A stretch of 44,487 nucleotides of DNA, from assembly GCA_903842025.1 (NCBI GenBank), contig CAIMKX010000040.1, forward strand, positions 1-44,487. Reading direction: 5' to 3'. Origin of the DNA: an uncultured bacterium (GTDB lineage Bacteria; Patescibacteriota; Minisyncoccia; Phycocordibacterales; PALSA-1337). This document shows, one piece after another, positions 29,888 through 37,720 of this stretch; the first letter of the stretch is position 1, and each line of letters starts with the position of its first letter. The notes beneath the pieces are model-generated. The model saw only the letters and a program-made list of their open reading frames with translations, was not told the DNA's origin and ran no database searches. A program made the translations under genes and the position numbers.

Positions 29888-32719
29888 ATGAAAATGGCAT
29901 CCGATCCTGCAAAAAAAAGACTTATCTTGCTTGACGCCCATGCCATTTTGCATCGGGCTTATCACGCTTTGCCGGATTTTGCTACGGCCAAAGGCGAGCC
30001 GACCGGCGCGCTCTACGGTCTTTCAACCATGGTTATCAAGATTATCGAAGATTTGAAGCCGGACTACATCGTGGCTTGTTACGACGTCAAAGGTCCGACA
30101 TACCGCCACGAGGTTTACCAAGCCTATAAAGCCCAGAGAAAAGTCGCCGATGACGATTTAATAGTTCAAATGAACAGGTCACGGGACATATTCATGGCTT
30201 TGAATATTCCAATATATGACAAGCAAGGCTTTGAGGCTGACGATATGTTGGGAACGATTGTGGAACAGCTTACCAAAAAATCCCCCGCCCCTACGGGGCA
30301 ACCCAGTGGCGAATGTGCTCATTCGCCCCTTTTCCAAAGGGGGACTCTCCAACGTGATTCTTTGGTTAAAGAAGGAGAAATTCAAGAAAATATTCACATA
30401 GAAAATCATGGCGAGTTCGATGGAAAATCCCCCTTTGAAAAAGGGGGTGGCCGACAGGCCGGGGGATTTTCTGAAGATAATGCTATTCTCGTACCCCCTA
30501 ACCTCGAAATCATCATCGCTTCCGGCGACATGGACACGCTCCAACTGGTCAAAGGTGAAGATGTAAAGGTTTTCACTTTGAAGAAGGGGATTAAGGATAC
30601 GATCATGTACGATGAGAAAGCTGTTCGGGAACGTTTCGGTTTCGGTCCAGAGTTAATTCCTGACTATAAAGGTCTGCGCGGTGATCCTTCTGATAATATT
30701 ATCGGTGTTAAGGGTATCGGTGATAAAACCGCGACTATTTTAATTACAGCTTTTGGTTCCATTGAAAACATTTACCATGAATTGGAAAATGGCGGCGAAG
30801 AGAAGTTCAAGAAGGCCGGAATAAGCCCGCGGATCATTCAACTTCTGAAAGATAATAAAGAAGAGGCGGAATTCAGCAAAATGTTGGCGACAATACGCCG
30901 TGATTGCCCGATTTCTTTTGTTTTGCCGGAAAAAACTTTCAAGGAAAATTTGGATGTCAAGAAGATCAGTTCGCTTTGGCATGAATTGGAGTTTCGGACG
31001 TTGACACAGAGGTTGGAGAAGGTGGTGGAAGAAAAATCCCCCGCTCCTCGGCTGATCGCCTCGGAGCACCCCCTTTTCCAAAGGGGGACCCTCCAACGGG
31101 ATTCTTTGGTTAAAGGAGGGGAAATTCAAGAAAATATTCATTTAGAAGATCATGGCGAGTCCGATGGAAAATCCCTTTTTGGAAAAGGGGGTGTCTCGAC
31201 CGAAGGGAGGGACGGGGGATTTTCTGAAGACAATGGGGGTACAGAAAACAGTACTGTCGATTCAGCACTGGATTCCCGCCTTCCCTCCTTCGCTGAAGCT
31301 ACGGAGGGCAAGCGCGGGAATGACAAACGGGAAGATCTTGATCAAGTTTCTCTCGCTCTCTGGCTGGTCAATTCAACAATAACCAATCCAAAGATCGAAG
31401 ACATCCTAAATTTCGCCAACACGGAAAATTTCGATGAAGCCAAGGAAGCGATCTTCAAGGAATTGGACAAGAAGGATTTGCGCAAAGTCTATGACAAAAT
31501 AGAACTGCCCCTCATTCCTGTAATAAAAAAAATGGAAGAACGTGGCGTGAAGATTGACCGAGTGATTTTGAAAAATTTGGCGGAAACTTATCACGCTGAA
31601 TTATCCAAATTGGAAAAGAAAATTCATGAATTGGCCGGAATGGAATTTAACATTAATTCACCAAAACAGTTGGGAGAAGTCTTGTTTGATAAATTGCAGT
31701 TGACGGCCAAGAATATGAAAAAAACCAGTGGCGGTGCCCGTTCAACCCGCGAGTCAGAATTGGAAAAGTTGAAGGATTTGCATCCCATTGTTCCGCTTCT
31801 ATTCGAATATCGTGAGCTGGCCAAACTTCTCTCAACATACATCGACGCCATTCCGCCGCTTCTGGATGCCAACGACCGCCTGCATTCCAACTTCGTCTCT
31901 TCCGGAACGACGACCGGCCGGATGGCCTCGATCAATCCCAACCTGCAGAATATTCCCGTGAAGTCCGATCTGGGCAAAGCCATACGCAACGCCTTCATAG
32001 CCGAAAAAGGCTTCAGTCTTTGCGGTTTTGATTATTCCCAGATGGAACTGCGGATCGCCGCTTTTCTTTCTGGTGACGAGAAACTCATTGAAATATTCAA
32101 GAAAGGCGAGGATGTCCACACTTCGGTGGCCTCATCGGTCTTCAAGGTTCCTATGAACGAAGTGACTTCAACGATGCGCCGTCAGGCCAAGGTTATCAAT
32201 TTCGGAATTATTTATGGCATGGGCGTTATGGCTCTCAAACAGAATCTGGGCACGACCCGCGATGAGGCTCAAAAATTCTTGAATGATTATTTCGAAACTT
32301 TTTCGACCCTGGCCAAATATTTGAATGACGTCAAGATTCAAACAGCCGAGCGCGGATACACGGAGACATTTTTCGGTCGCCGGCGCTATTTCGAGGGGAT
32401 TAATTCCAAAATCCCTTACATCAAGGCTTCCGCCGAAAGGATGGCGATCAATGCGCCCATTCAAGGCACGGAGGCTGATGTCATCAAGTTGGCGATGGTA
32501 GCGATCGATAAGTTCATTGTTGAGAATAAACTGGAGAAAGACATTTTCCCGCTTCTTCAGGTCCACGACGAATTGATTTATGAAATTCGCGAAGATAAAG
32601 CCGCCGAGATTGCCCCAAAAATTGAGAAGATTATGGAATTCATTATGGATCCCAAAGATACGAAAGGTATAATTCTCAAGGCTGAGGCGGCGGTGGGGAA
32701 GAATTGGGGAGAGTTATAG
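29888..32719 (+). CDS. polA: DNA polymerase I with in-frame palindromic repeat insertions
   Basis: 943 aa. N-terminal 5'-3' exonuclease (residues 1 to about 320: LLDAHAILHRAYHAL, EADDMLGTI, ASGDMDTLQLV, GDPSDNIIGVKGIGDKTA), a degenerate proofreading region with no DEDD residues visible, and an intact polymerase domain (motif A FDYSQMELRIA, motif B RRQAKVINFGIIYGMG, motif C QVHDELIYE). Two family A repeats (residues about 130-195 and 382-446) and one family B unit (about 461-479) are translated in frame. They fall in a loop of the exonuclease domain and in the linker after it, so activity is likely kept. Without them the protein would be about 795 aa. The start at 29888 follows a -10 box. Confidence 0.95.
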   Translation: MKMASDPAKKRLILLDAHAILHRAYHALPDFATAKGEPTGALYGLSTMVIKIIEDLKPDYIVACYDVKGPTYRHEVYQAYKAQRKVADDDLIVQMNRSRDIFMALNIPIYDKQGFEADDMLGTIVEQLTKKSPAPTGQPSGECAHSPLFQRGTLQRDSLVKEGEIQENIHIENHGEFDGKSPFEKGGGRQAGGFSEDNAILVPPNLEIIIASGDMDTLQLVKGEDVKVFTLKKGIKDTIMYDEKAVRERFGFGPELIPDYKGLRGDPSDNIIGVKGIGDKTATILITAFGSIENIYHELENGGEEKFKKAGISPRIIQLLKDNKEEAEFSKMLATIRRDCPISFVLPEKTFKENLDVKKISSLWHELEFRTLTQRLEKVVEEKSPAPRLIASEHPLFQRGTLQRDSLVKGGEIQENIHLEDHGESDGKSLFGKGGVSTEGRDGGFSEDNGGTENSTVDSALDSRLPSFAEATEGKRGNDKREDLDQVSLALWLVNSTITNPKIEDILNFANTENFDEAKEAIFKELDKKDLRKVYDKIELPLIPVIKKMEERGVKIDRVILKNLAETYHAELSKLEKKIHELAGMEFNINSPKQLGEVLFDKLQLTAKNMKKTSGGARSTRESELEKLKDLHPIVPLLFEYRELAKLLSTYIDAIPPLLDANDRLHSNFVSSGTTTGRMASINPNLQNIPVKSDLGKAIRNAFIAEKGFSLCGFDYSQMELRIAAFLSGDEKLIEIFKKGEDVHTSVASSVFKVPMNEVTSTMRRQAKVINFGIIYGMGVMALKQNLGTTRDEAQKFLNDYFETFSTLAKYLNDVKIQTAERGYTETFFGRRRYFEGINSKIPYIKASAERMAINAPIQGTEADVIKLAMVAIDKFIVENKLEKDIFPLLQVHDELIYEIREDKAAEIAPKIEKIMEFIMDPKDTKGIILKAEAAVGKNWGEL
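30275..30471. repeat. Family A paired repeat inside polA, copy 1
   Basis: Same ends and spacer as the intergenic copy at 22583-22750, in inverted orientation to it. Read in the polA frame it has no stop codon and encodes SPLFQRGTLQRDSLVKEGE and neighbours. It lies between EADDMLGTIVEQL and LEIIIASGDMD of the exonuclease domain. Confidence 0.92.
31032..31224. repeat. Family A paired repeat inside polA, copy 2
   Basis: Second copy in the same orientation and same reading frame as copy 1, encoding HPLFQRGTLQRDSLVKGGE and neighbours. It sits in the linker after the exonuclease domain. Differences from copy 1 are mostly in the hairpin tips. Confidence 0.92.
31268..31325. repeat. Family B unit inside polA
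   Basis: CTGGATTCCCGCC ... GCGGGAATGAC with the extra CCTCC/GGAGG stem-loop seen in the copy at 26253. Translated in frame as LDSRLPSFAEATEGKRGND, about 15 codons after the second family A copy. Confidence 0.88.
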
Positions 32720-32723
32720 AATC

Positions 32724-32782
32724 CCCAAAATCCCCCGCCCCTACGGGGCACCCCCTTTTTCAAAGGGGGTGGGGGATTTTTA
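32724..32782. repeat. Family A short form after polA
   Basis: AAAATCCCCC, GCCCC-TAC-GGGGC hairpin, CCCCCTTTTTCAAAGGGGG, TGGGGGATTTTT: both outer ends but no spacer. It starts within a few bases of the polA stop and ends before the holA-like gene, and may act as an attenuator or terminator. Confidence 0.85.
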
Positions 32783-32818
32783 GAATTCGAAAAGGGTGCT
32801 CGAAGTGTGTGGATTTTG

Positions 32819-32824
32819 TATACT
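32819..32824 (+). promoter_or_regulatory. -10 box upstream of holA-like gene
   Basis: TATACT, 6 nt before the ATG at 32831. Confidence 0.5.
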
Positions 32825-32830
32825 TAACCC

Positions 32831-33550
32831 ATGCTCTACATCTTTCACGGCTCAAATACTTCGGCTTCTGGCGACAAGGCTCGCTCACTTTGCAATTCTC
32901 TAAAAGTGAAAAGGCCTGACGCGGCTTTTGTGGAGATTACAGCCGACAACTGGAATCCGACGATTATAGAGGAACATTTGGGTGGGCAGGGGCTGTTTTC
33001 CAATAAATACATCATCTTTCTGAATCATTTGGCGGAAAAGTCAGAGATCGAGGAAAAGTTGATCGAATTCCTATCGGCCATGAAGGAGTCGGCCAATATA
33101 TTCATTGTCTCCGAAGGGAAGATTAAAATCGAACTGAAAAAAGCTTTTGATCAGAATGGTGACAAGGTTGTCGTCACCGATGAGGCCAAAAAGAATTTTT
33201 TTGCCCAGGAATTCAATATTTTTTCCTTGGCAGACGCGACCGGTGAGAGGAATCGATTCAAAGCCTGGTCCATTTACCGCCAGGCCATGGAAAAAGATTT
33301 GGAAGCCGAAAGCATTATTGGAACTATTTTCTGGCAAGTGAAGTCGATGGCCGTCGCCTACGATTCCAAATCGGCATCAGAATCCGGTTTGAGCCCCTTT
33401 GTCTATTCCAAGTCAAAAAAATATTGTGCAAATTATTCCAAGGATGAACTCCACAAACTTCTCTCGGATGTGATCGTTTTGTATCACGACGGCCATCGGG
33501 GGATGGTTGATCTGGAATTGGGAACGGAGAAGTGGTTGTTGGGGATGTGA
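32831..33550 (+). CDS. holA: DNA polymerase III delta subunit-like clamp-loader protein
   Basis: 239 aa, shorter than the usual 330. Starts MLYIFHGSNTSASGDKARSL, like the degenerate P-loop region of HolA. The middle GQGLFSNKYIIFLNHLAEKSEIEEKLIEFL and the C-terminal helical SVIVLYHDGHRG-type collar region fit delta, the clamp-loader subunit that opens the sliding clamp. Shortening is in the middle domain. Placed directly after polA. The assignment is by pattern; a more distant clamp-loader paralogue is possible. Confidence 0.75.
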   Translation: MLYIFHGSNTSASGDKARSLCNSLKVKRPDAAFVEITADNWNPTIIEEHLGGQGLFSNKYIIFLNHLAEKSEIEEKLIEFLSAMKESANIFIVSEGKIKIELKKAFDQNGDKVVVTDEAKKNFFAQEFNIFSLADATGERNRFKAWSIYRQAMEKDLEAESIIGTIFWQVKSMAVAYDSKSASESGLSPFVYSKSKKYCANYSKDELHKLLSDVIVLYHDGHRGMVDLELGTEKWLLGM

Positions 33551-33554
33551 AACA

Positions 33555-35162
33555 CTACTTTCTGAGAATAAATTTTTTATTAACTGCCAATTGGGCAACA
33601 CGAACGTCTTCATGATCCATATATCCGTCCTTTTTTCCAAGTAACTTTTCGCAATCTACATTTGTCTGTCCTGACAAGATAAGATCGTCAATTCCGTCCC
33701 CATTTATGTCCTCGAATATTGCGTACAACTGACCCAATTCGTATGTTTCCCCGCAGGTATAATATCCATATTTTGTAAAATTGTCCGGGTTCCATATTGA
33801 ATCATTCTGAATGTCAACCGCAGGTGTTTCAAATATTTGACGAGCTTTTTGATCATCAACTTCGTACAGATGTAGAGCTCCATATCCCATATGAGTCTGT
33901 CCGTAAACTTCGAGAATAGGATGGCTAAAACCTTTAAGGTGGATAAATTGCGCTGATCGAATAGATATTTCGTCCGGCACATTTTCAATACGTATCCATT
34001 TAATTTCTTTGCCATCCCAATTTCCTAATGCCAATTGTTCAAACCAATCTTTTTCTTCCTCTATTATTGCCGCAAATAATGACGGATCTGCTTTGTCATA
34101 AGTTATATCCACATTCTGAATTTCCAGTCTGGTATCGGCATCAAAAAAGTTTATTATTGTTGATTTTAAATCTGGACTTCCTTGACCAAAGAGAAAAACG
34201 GCAATTAAAGGAACACTTCCAATAAAACTCCATAATTTTAAAGTCGTATCCTTTTCTTTCTTAATGCCGTCTTTATAAATACTCCAGACACTTTCAGAAT
34301 AATCCGCACCCGGAGGTCCGTATCGTTTGACCGCTTGTTTCCATGTATCCCAATATCTGTGTCCTTCCTGGTCTATATGTTGTGCTTTGTGATACAGCCA
34401 ACGAACTCCCCACATGAAGCTATCCTCTACACTGTTAACTTGCGCATCGTACTTCAATTGAATTTGTTCGCCATTATGAATCCAATATTCTTTGAGTTCT
34501 CCTTTCAATGTTCGAAGGGATGGGTCCCACAATTTGCCGACTTGCATAACGTTAATTCCAGAAGCCTTATCATTTCCCACACGACTTTCCTGATATGCAA
34601 TTGTCTTAACCAAATTTGGATCGAGTAATTCCCGGGGCGGATCTGTGTCTTTTGAAAATTCATCATTCCAATAATCAACAATCTTCTTAATAAGTTCATC
34701 ATATTGATTATAATTCTCATCACCGTTTACTCCCTTATATGAATATTTCTTTATTTCTATGGCAGAAATAACGGATCTAATCTCTAACTCAATATCAAAA
34801 ATCGCTTCTATTTTTCCCCAAAACATCCACCAGGACTTCTTTTCGCGCACTTTTACTTGAAAAGGAATCTGCCATACTTCCCCCGATGAAATATCGATGT
34901 TTATTTTTGCCTCAGTTTCCCCGCTATCACTGAATGCCAAATCTTTCTCGATAATCTTAATTTGAGTATCTGCCTGAAGTACCTCCTGCTGTGACTCTAC
35001 GGAACCCAAAAACTGATTAATTTCTGTGTTTTCTCCAAGCCTGATTCGTCTTTCCAGATTGAAAGATTTTCCCAGAATTTTTATTTCAATTCGTATATCG
35101 CGACCGACGGATCTACCGCCGTAAGTAACTCTTTTAAGTATGAGGTCTAGGGACTTTAACAT
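33555..35162 (-). CDS. Transglycosylase-like (SLT) protein with transmembrane segment and C-terminal calcium-type motif
   Basis: 535 aa. N-terminal beta-rich part (1-130); an SLT/lysozyme-like domain about 165-285 with the catalytic-type glutamate in LVKTIAYQESRVG, then SGINVMQV and AVKRYGPPGADYSESVW; one membrane segment near 305 (LWSFIGSVPLIAVFLFG); and a C-terminal globular region ending in an FG-GAP/EF-hand-like loop (EDINGDGIDDLIL). The lytic domain could trim peptidoglycan for secretion or for cell contact. There is no signal peptide at the N-terminus, which is odd for a wall enzyme. A TATAAT box lies 6 nt before the ATG. This gene was the chromosomal neighbour of tRNA-Lys before the island inserted. 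Confidence 0.7.
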   Translation of the reverse strand: MLKSLDLILKRVTYGGRSVGRDIRIEIKILGKSFNLERRIRLGENTEINQFLGSVESQQEVLQADTQIKIIEKDLAFSDSGETEAKINIDISSGEVWQIPFQVKVREKKSWWMFWGKIEAIFDIELEIRSVISAIEIKKYSYKGVNGDENYNQYDELIKKIVDYWNDEFSKDTDPPRELLDPNLVKTIAYQESRVGNDKASGINVMQVGKLWDPSLRTLKGELKEYWIHNGEQIQLKYDAQVNSVEDSFMWGVRWLYHKAQHIDQEGHRYWDTWKQAVKRYGPPGADYSESVWSIYKDGIKKEKDTTLKLWSFIGSVPLIAVFLFGQGSPDLKSTIINFFDADTRLEIQNVDITYDKADPSLFAAIIEEEKDWFEQLALGNWDGKEIKWIRIENVPDEISIRSAQFIHLKGFSHPILEVYGQTHMGYGALHLYEVDDQKARQIFETPAVDIQNDSIWNPDNFTKYGYYTCGETYELGQLYAIFEDINGDGIDDLILSGQTNVDCEKLLGKKDGYMDHEDVRVAQLAVNKKFILRK

Positions 35163-35200
35163 AGCTGAATTATATCATGGAATAATTCAGAAAATTCACG

Positions 35201-35221
35201 GTGCGCCCAGCTGGATTCGAA
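35201..35221. other. Left attachment site (attL)
   Basis: 21 bp identical to 40381-40401. Weaker resemblance to the tRNA continues to about 35238 (AGC, then GACCCTCT). Confidence 0.85.
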
Positions 35222-35319
35222 TAGCTTGACCCTCTACCACGAACGATTGTGTGCGCTGTGGGACGATATTAGAACGGAATTGGCTTGTAATATGGTCAAA
35301 ATGTAATCCCCAATTTTGC

Positions 35320-35391
35320 TTGACTTTTAAGCCCCAATTGCTTAGTATAATAAATGTCATTCGCAGACCGTCACGCTTCGTGGCGGTTTGT
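35320..35391 (+). promoter_or_regulatory. Promoter followed by hairpin at island left end
   Basis: TTGACT at 35320 and TAGTAT at 35343 (17-nt spacer; TATAAT also overlaps at 35346) face right. About 20 nt downstream a hairpin (CCG-T-CACG-CTT-CGTG-G-CGG) followed by TTTGTATTTT looks like a terminator. A very short transcript antisense to the end of the NYN gene is predicted. Confidence 0.4.
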
Positions 35392-35394
35392 ATT

Positions 35395-36018
35395 TTATAC
35401 CTCTTTTCGGATCTTCATCTTCCAACTATCTATATTAATAAGGTCAACTGTTCCTTGTTTGTGTTTCTTGATAATATCTTTCAATCTTGTAGATAAACGC
35501 TTGGTATTTAGGCCAGGCTTTTTGATTCCAGTATTTGATGAAACGATGTAGACTTTCGTACCCTTTCCCACAATCCTATCAACCAGGTAATCAAAATCTC
35601 CATCGCCGGTAAATATTAGGAATTCCTTGTCTGGGCCAGCTTCTTCCATGGCGTCAACGGTTAGATCAACATCACAATTTGATTTGCGGTTATAACCCAT
35701 ATCTACGACCTCAGCATTTTCCTTACCACATGCAACACACTTTATCGAAATAGTCTTATCAGTTTTCTTGTATGAGAAAACCGTCCTAGTTTTGACGATA
35801 CAACCAGCTTTTCTCAATGATTCAAATTCATTGGCAGTTTCGTCGTCGCCTTCGTCAATGCCAGAGTAGTAGAATACTTTCTCACACTTCCATTTGTCTG
35901 TGAGATACGAATAAAGCTTGTGCCAATCAATCAGAAAGCCGAGCAACTTACGGGTAGTGCTTGCAGTGTTTTGAACATCAACGAAAGCATAGCGCTTTTT
36001 TGGTTTGGTGACTGGCAT
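35395..36018 (-). CDS. NYN domain (LabA-like/PIN-fold) putative ribonuclease
   Basis: 207 aa. The PIN-like NYN fold is shown by FVDVQN (first Asp), SNCDVDLTVDAM (central acidic pair) and FTGDGDFDYLVDRIVGKG (last acidic motif), the expected metal-binding set. An inserted CVACGKENAEVVDMGYNRKSNC stretch has CxxC and a further Cys, possibly a partial zinc site. Such proteins are metal-dependent RNases, often in defence or RNA turnover. It is the first cargo gene at the left end of the tRNA-Lys island. A TACAAT box lies 7 nt before the ATG. Confidence 0.85.
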   Translation of the reverse strand: MPVTKPKKRYAFVDVQNTASTTRKLLGFLIDWHKLYSYLTDKWKCEKVFYYSGIDEGDDETANEFESLRKAGCIVKTRTVFSYKKTDKTISIKCVACGKENAEVVDMGYNRKSNCDVDLTVDAMEEAGPDKEFLIFTGDGDFDYLVDRIVGKGTKVYIVSSNTGIKKPGLNTKRLSTRLKDIIKKHKQGTVDLINIDSWKMKIRKEV

Positions 36019-36069
36019 AAGTGGTATTGTATCATTATTTCCGTGTCCACTTTATGGGGTACACTTCAA

Positions 36070-37281
36070 TTAGTTTATCGGTGCCCTTTTCCATTTTATT
36101 AAAATAACTAAACCGATAATCACGAACAAGGTCATTGACACCATCGCGATACGATAACTTGTATGTTGTATTCCTAATCCAGCAATAATACCACCCCAAG
36201 CTAAAGGACCTAGTAATGTCGCAAATCTTTCAAATAGAGTATAAAACGAGAATCCGTAACCAAGATCTTCCTTCCTTAACAATTTACTTAAATATGCCCT
36301 TGTTACAGTCCAAACAGATCCTATAAGCGAACCTACTAAAATCGAATAAATGGATAAAGATACCAACCCTTTTGATGAAGCAATTAAAGGGATCAAGATT
36401 ATCCAACCCACTAAAATATATTTTAATGTTTTGAGTTCACCAATTTTATCCGCGATTCGGCCGGAAACTAGGCCCCCTATGGCGGACATCAATAAGATAC
36501 CCATTAGTAAAATATTCTTTGTCATGTCGGCTACGGCAAAAACCCTTTCCATATATATGGGGTAGTTATTTGAGATGGTTATGAGTGCATCATTAAAGAA
36601 AAAGAATGACACAAGCATCGGTACCGCAATTGAAACCGAAAAGAAGGCAACAATTTTTTTAAAATATTCCTTCCCACCGTCTTTTAAAGTATTGATGTTA
36701 ATTTTCCTTTCTTTTGGCTTGCTATCTTTAAAGAAGATCATCATTGGTAAAGCAAGTAGAATAAAAATAGCCAATGAAGGAAACAACGGTTGCAATCTAC
36801 TAGCTGACAAAGGTATGGCTATAACAAGACCGATCACTTGTCCTAAGCTATTTGAAAATTGTCCGATACCCGAAGCTCTCGCTCGGTGTTCAATGTCCGC
36901 AACATCTTCAATTAATGTATTGTAGAATACAAACGATAGCTGATAGAAATACTGTCCAATTAAAAAGCAAAGAGTAATTATAAAAATATTTTGTGCCCCT
37001 AAATATGCAAAAACTGTCGCAAGACCATAACCCAAAAAAGTTCCTATCGTAGCGAAGTTAAGTAGATATTTTCTTCCTCCATGTTTATCTGTAAATGCGG
37101 CTAAAGTAGGAGCGGAGAGAAACAATAATATTGAAGTAATTGCAAAGATTGCATTGTACCAAAAATCTGAAAGCCCGCCGTTAACAACCATCCACTGAGA
37201 AAAATATAATAGAAAATTTATGAAAATTATCGAATTGGCGAAATCATATAAGGACCAATAAAAGAGTTTTTTCTTATTCAT
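36070..37281 (-). CDS. MFS transporter, UMF1/Atg22-like
   Basis: 403 aa with about 12 membrane helices. The beginning FYWSLYDFANSIIFINFLLYFSQW matches the YDxANS motif of the UMF1 (Atg22-like) branch of the major facilitator superfamily, and TDKHGGRKYLLN is the loop 2-3 signature. Substrate unknown; amino acid efflux is described for Atg22 relatives. Cargo of the island, with TA-rich codon use. No frameshift. Confidence 0.85.
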   Translation of the reverse strand: MNKKKLFYWSLYDFANSIIFINFLLYFSQWMVVNGGLSDFWYNAIFAITSILLFLSAPTLAAFTDKHGGRKYLLNFATIGTFLGYGLATVFAYLGAQNIFIITLCFLIGQYFYQLSFVFYNTLIEDVADIEHRARASGIGQFSNSLGQVIGLVIAIPLSASRLQPLFPSLAIFILLALPMMIFFKDSKPKERKININTLKDGGKEYFKKIVAFFSVSIAVPMLVSFFFFNDALITISNNYPIYMERVFAVADMTKNILLMGILLMSAIGGLVSGRIADKIGELKTLKYILVGWIILIPLIASSKGLVSLSIYSILVGSLIGSVWTVTRAYLSKLLRKEDLGYGFSFYTLFERFATLLGPLAWGGIIAGLGIQHTSYRIAMVSMTLFVIIGLVILIKWKRAPIN

Positions 37282-37720
37282 ACGATACTAAATGTTATAG
37301 TTTGAATCCCTTGCTGGTTCAACCATTGTAGCATGTTTAAGATATTCACAATCCATATTCGCCTCCCGTTCTACCGCCTTTGGAGGGTAGGTGGTGCGCG
37401 TGACGCTTGGTAGATAAGGGCGCGTTGACCTCCGCCCGTTACCACTAAATCCATTCGCGCCTAGCTCATGTTGGCATGGCGAGAGCGGCCGACTGTCTGT
37501 GCGTTACAGACTGTCGGGTAAGCGGAGCCATGCGAACAGGAGCGTAAGGCGCGCCACATACCCTATTAGGGCGGAGGTGTACGCGCCCGTACTCTCTACT
37601 ACCAAGCGCACTCGTGCAAGCGGCCGCGCACGACCTGCCCGGAAAAGGCGGTTGGATCGGGAGGCGCCATAGTCCCCCGAATTTGGTATCGCTTTTTATT
37701 CTAAGGTGTAAAATTAGCTA
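37282..37720. other. GC-rich giant imperfect palindrome (about 37360-37666) in gene-free region
   Basis: CGCCTCCCG (37360-37368) pairs with CGGGAGGCG (37658-37666). Moving inward: CCGCCTT with AAGGCGG, the GGGTAGGTGGTGCGCG and CGCGCACGACCTGCCC arms, CGCTTGGTAG with CTACCAAGCG, GGCGCG with CGCGCC, ACCTCCGCCC with GGGCGGAGGT, CGCGCCT with AGGCGCG, CATGGC with GCCATG, and CCGAC-T-GTCTGT with ACAGAC-T-GTCGG around GCGTT. About 307 nt in all, much richer in G+C than its neighbours. No open reading frame of note. Could be a structured RNA, an origin or a recombination structure. Confidence 0.85.
37709..37714 (+). promoter_or_regulatory. -10 box upstream of island gene
   Basis: TGTAAAAT, ending 6 nt before the ATG at 37721; no Shine-Dalgarno sequence. 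Confidence 0.45.

Noticed and set aside
37360-37666. Retron or integron attC reading of the giant palindrome
   Set aside because: No reverse transcriptase or integron integrase nearby and no attC-type core sites recognised.
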